64,000 bases of DNA from Bradyrhizobium liaoningense (lineage in GTDB: Bacteria > Pseudomonadota > Alphaproteobacteria > Rhizobiales > Xanthobacteraceae): the NCBI RefSeq assembly GCF_018130825.1, contig NZ_JAFCJS010000003.1, positions 767,001-831,000 on the forward strand, read 5' to 3'. Shown here in pieces: positions 61,825-64,000 of the stretch (positions are counted from its first letter, which is position 1; every line of letters begins with the position of its first letter). A program made the translations under genes and the position numbers. The notes below the pieces were generated by a model. It worked only from the letters and a program-made list of their open reading frames with translations. It was not told the DNA's origin and did not search any database.

Positions 61825-63932
61825 ACCGCCTCGACCGGCGCCGGCGGCCGCTGCCGCCATTGCCACAGCAGAAGCGCAGCGGAGAGCGTGAAGCCGGCGG
61901 TGTCGCTGAACAGGAAGTCGCCGAGCAGGCAGAACGCGGCGCCGAGCGCCACCAGGCGCTCGACGATCGTCAGCCGCGTGAACAGGAAGCCGATCGCGAC
62001 CATGCCGAACAGGCCGATTGCCACCAGCGCCTTGACGGTCGCGAGCGCCACCGCGCCGTAGAAACCGAGCTTGGCCGCCATGGGATCGCCGGCTTGCAGC
62101 ATCAACGCGGGCGAATAGACGAAAATGAAGGGAATGACGTAACCGGCGAGCGCGATGCGCATCGCCTCCCAGCCGATCTTGTCCGGATTCTCCTTGGCGA
62201 TCGGCGCCGCCGCGAGCGCTGCCAGCGCCACCGGCGGCGAGAGGTCGGCCATGATGCCGTAGTAGAACGCGAACATGTGGCTCGCGATCAAGGGCACGCC
62301 GAGCTTCGCCAACGCCGGCGCGGCGAGTGCAGCGGTGATGATGTAGGTCGGGATGGTCGGGATGCCGGTGCCGAGCAGGATCGACAGCAGCATGGTCATG
62401 ACCAGCGCCAGAAACAGGCTCTTCTCGCCGAGCCCGATCACCCAGCTACCGAAGATGGTGCCGACACCGGTCTGCGACATCATGCCGATGATGACGCCGA
62501 CGATCGCGCAGGCCATGCCCACGGTGATGGCGGACTTTGCGCTCTCGGCGAGCGCATCGCGGCACTCGCGCAAGGCCTTGAACCCGCCACGCACGAACGC
62601 CGTGATCACGACGAGCCCGACCACGACGGTCGCGACCGGCACGATCTGGAGACCGTCGCGCGACAGCGCCGCGACGACCAGCGCGAGCCCGACCCAGAAG
62701 ATGGTGCGGATCACCATCGAGGAGGCGCCCGTCGTGATGGCGGTGCCGAGGATCAGCGTCACGGTGAGCGCGAGGCCCATGCTGCCGGCATAGAGCGGCG
62801 TAAAGCCTTCGAACAGCATGTAGACGAGGGCAGCGAGCGGCAGCACGAGATACCAGCGCGTCACCAGCGCCTTCCAGGCGCTCGGGATCTCCGAGCGCTT
62901 CATGCCGACGAGACCGTGCTTGCCGGCTTCGAGGTGCACCATCCAGAACGCGGAGGCGAAATAGAGAATCGCAGGGATCGCGGCCGCCTTGACGATCTCC
63001 GAATATTGGACGCCGAGCGTCTCAGCCATGATGAAGGCGACCGCGCCCATCACCGGCGGCATGATCTGGCCGCCCATCGAGGCCGTGGCCTCGACGCCGG
63101 CGGCGAAGGCGCGGCGGTAGCCGAACTTGATCATCAGGGGAATCGTGAACTGCCCGACGGTGACGACATTGGCGACGCCCGAGCCGGAGATCGTGCCCAT
63201 CATGCCCGAGGCGAACACCGCGACCTTGGCCGGTCCGCCGCGGGTCCTGCCGAATAACCCGAGAGAAACGTCGGTGAACAGCTGGATCATGCCGGCGCGC
63301 TCCAGGAACGAGCCGAACAGGATGAACAGGAAGATGTAGGTCGCCGAGACGTAGATCGGCACGCCGTAAAAGCCTTCGGTGCCGAACGACAGATGCGTGA
63401 CGATCTGGTCGAAGTCGTAGCCACGATGGTTGAGCGGCGACGGCAGATACTGGCCGAAGAACCAGTAGAGCAGGCAGGCGCCGCACATCAGCGGCAGCGC
63501 CGCGCCCATCAGGCGCCGCGTGCCCTCGAAGATCAGCACAGCGAGCACCGTGCCGACGGCGAGGTCGAGCCTGGTCGGATCGCCGTCGCGCGCGATCAGA
63601 TCGGCATAGAAGATCCACTGATAGAGGCCGCAGAAGAATCCGGCGGCGCCGATCACCCAGCCGAGCGCGCGGCCAGCATTGCTCTTCGCGGTGAAGTTGG
63701 CGATGAGGCCGAAGGTGAGCAGGACGAGGAAGCCGACATGGACGCCGCGGACCACCTGGCTCGGCAGATAGTTGAAGGCGGCGACATAGAGCTGGAAGGT
63801 CGCAAACGCGATGCCGATCCAGTAGGCGAGCTGGCCCCACCAGCCCGGACCAAAACCTTCCGGAAAACCATGCTCGAAATTGTCGAACTCGACCTTGATC
63901 GGCTCTGCCGTGCCCTCAGCCTTTTCCAGCAT
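61821..63932 (-). CDS. TRAP transporter fused permease (DctQM-type)
   Basis: This 703-residue protein fuses the small and large TRAP permease subunits, the form used by TAXI-type systems. The N-terminal half has four helices of DctQ kind (YWIGIAFATFQLYVAAFNYLPSQV, GVHVGFLVLLTFGLIANF). The rest follows DctM with FASGMMGTISGSGVANVVTVGQF, MGGQIMPPVMGAVAFIMAE and GTGIPTIPTYIITAALAAPAL motifs. ATG 63932 starts it; the solute-binding gene is not in the window and probably lies just beyond the right edge on this strand. The DUF1850 gene follows. Confidence 0.94.
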   Translation of the reverse strand: MLEKAEGTAEPIKVEFDNFEHGFPEGFGPGWWGQLAYWIGIAFATFQLYVAAFNYLPSQVVRGVHVGFLVLLTFGLIANFTAKSNAGRALGWVIGAAGFFCGLYQWIFYADLIARDGDPTRLDLAVGTVLAVLIFEGTRRLMGAALPLMCGACLLYWFFGQYLPSPLNHRGYDFDQIVTHLSFGTEGFYGVPIYVSATYIFLFILFGSFLERAGMIQLFTDVSLGLFGRTRGGPAKVAVFASGMMGTISGSGVANVVTVGQFTIPLMIKFGYRRAFAAGVEATASMGGQIMPPVMGAVAFIMAETLGVQYSEIVKAAAIPAILYFASAFWMVHLEAGKHGLVGMKRSEIPSAWKALVTRWYLVLPLAALVYMLFEGFTPLYAGSMGLALTVTLILGTAITTGASSMVIRTIFWVGLALVVAALSRDGLQIVPVATVVVGLVVITAFVRGGFKALRECRDALAESAKSAITVGMACAIVGVIIGMMSQTGVGTIFGSWVIGLGEKSLFLALVMTMLLSILLGTGIPTIPTYIITAALAAPALAKLGVPLIASHMFAFYYGIMADLSPPVALAALAAAPIAKENPDKIGWEAMRIALAGYVIPFIFVYSPALMLQAGDPMAAKLGFYGAVALATVKALVAIGLFGMVAIGFLFTRLTIVERLVALGAAFCLLGDFLFSDTAGFTLSAALLLWQWRQRPPAPVEAV

Positions 63933-63985
63933 TTAACTCGTCCCCAGCCTGTCCATGCCGCTGAGCGTTGGCACAGCGCTCTAAA

Positions 63986-64000
63986 AACGTCATGCCCGGG
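63986..64000. repeat. left end of a palindrome at the window edge
   Basis: The window ends in CGTCATGCCCGGG, which matches the opening arm of the family D palindromes and is cut by the window boundary. Confidence 0.4.

Noticed and set aside
61806..63257. A 483-residue plus-strand open frame opposite the TRAP permease
   Set aside because: It is His/Arg/Asp/Glu-rich with no hydrophobic core, an artefact of strong third-position GC bias on the opposite strand of a real membrane gene.

Overview
The window looks like chromosomal DNA of a Bradyrhizobium-type alphaproteobacterium. The evidence is high GC with strong third-position GC bias, NdvA, TrcR (DUF1013), an ispH-thrB-rnhA cluster, two TRAP transporters, a five-gene dipeptide ABC operon, many fatty-acyl-CoA enzymes, and many long GC-rich intergenic palindromes. 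The genus is an inference from gene content and style; no rRNA or other strong marker is present. I see no phage, insertion sequence, CRISPR array or plasmid functions.

Layout. 0-4 kb: a minus-strand DctP-DctQ-DctM TRAP transporter with an unusually enlarged DctM. 4-11.5 kb: a minus-strand unit with an AbgB-like M20 amidohydrolase followed by a Tat-type peptide-binding protein and DppB, DppC, DppD, DppF. 11.7-15 kb: a trypsin-fold PDZ protein that has lost its catalytic triad, an alpha/beta hydrolase, a small membrane protein and a DsbA-like thiol oxidoreductase. 15-17 kb: two thioesterases divergent from a TetR regulator, with two palindromic operators between them. 17-21 kb: small secreted Cys proteins, an AbrB-family membrane protein, DsbB, tRNA-Leu(CAA) and small conserved proteins. 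21-27 kb: a DUF2235 (Tle1-like) membrane protein and an overlapping response regulator/histidine kinase pair. 27-32 kb: small secreted proteins and a GMC oxidoreductase split by a frameshift.

32-40 kb: two nitronate monooxygenase paralogues around an acyl-CoA synthetase and a thioesterase, then aspA, a YqaA/DedA protein and a HisE-like protein. 40-48 kb: an orphan solute-binding protein, the cyclic glucan exporter NdvA, a DD-carboxypeptidase with a lysine/alanine-rich tail, FadD, a DUF924 protein and a 1-Cys peroxiredoxin. 48-53 kb: rnhA, thrB and ispH on the minus strand, trcR on the plus strand, then an OmpW-like porin and a small lipoprotein. 53-60 kb: PrpE, two tandem TPR-LprI proteins, a CPA1 Na+/H+ antiporter and a membrane protein. 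60-64 kb: a short-chain dehydrogenase, a DUF1850 protein and a fused TRAP permease running off the right edge.

The recurring themes are import of organic acids and peptides (two TRAP systems, one Dpp system), acyl-CoA activation and hydrolysis (three CoA ligases, three thioesterases), and envelope or periplasm maintenance (DsbA/DsbB, DD-carboxypeptidase, NdvA, TPR-LprI proteins). Nothing stands out as a complete new system. The most interesting items are the pseudoprotease with its linked hydrolase, the DctM insertion, the TPR-LprI tandem, the DUF2235 membrane protein and the concentration of palindromic repeats in gaps between converging genes.
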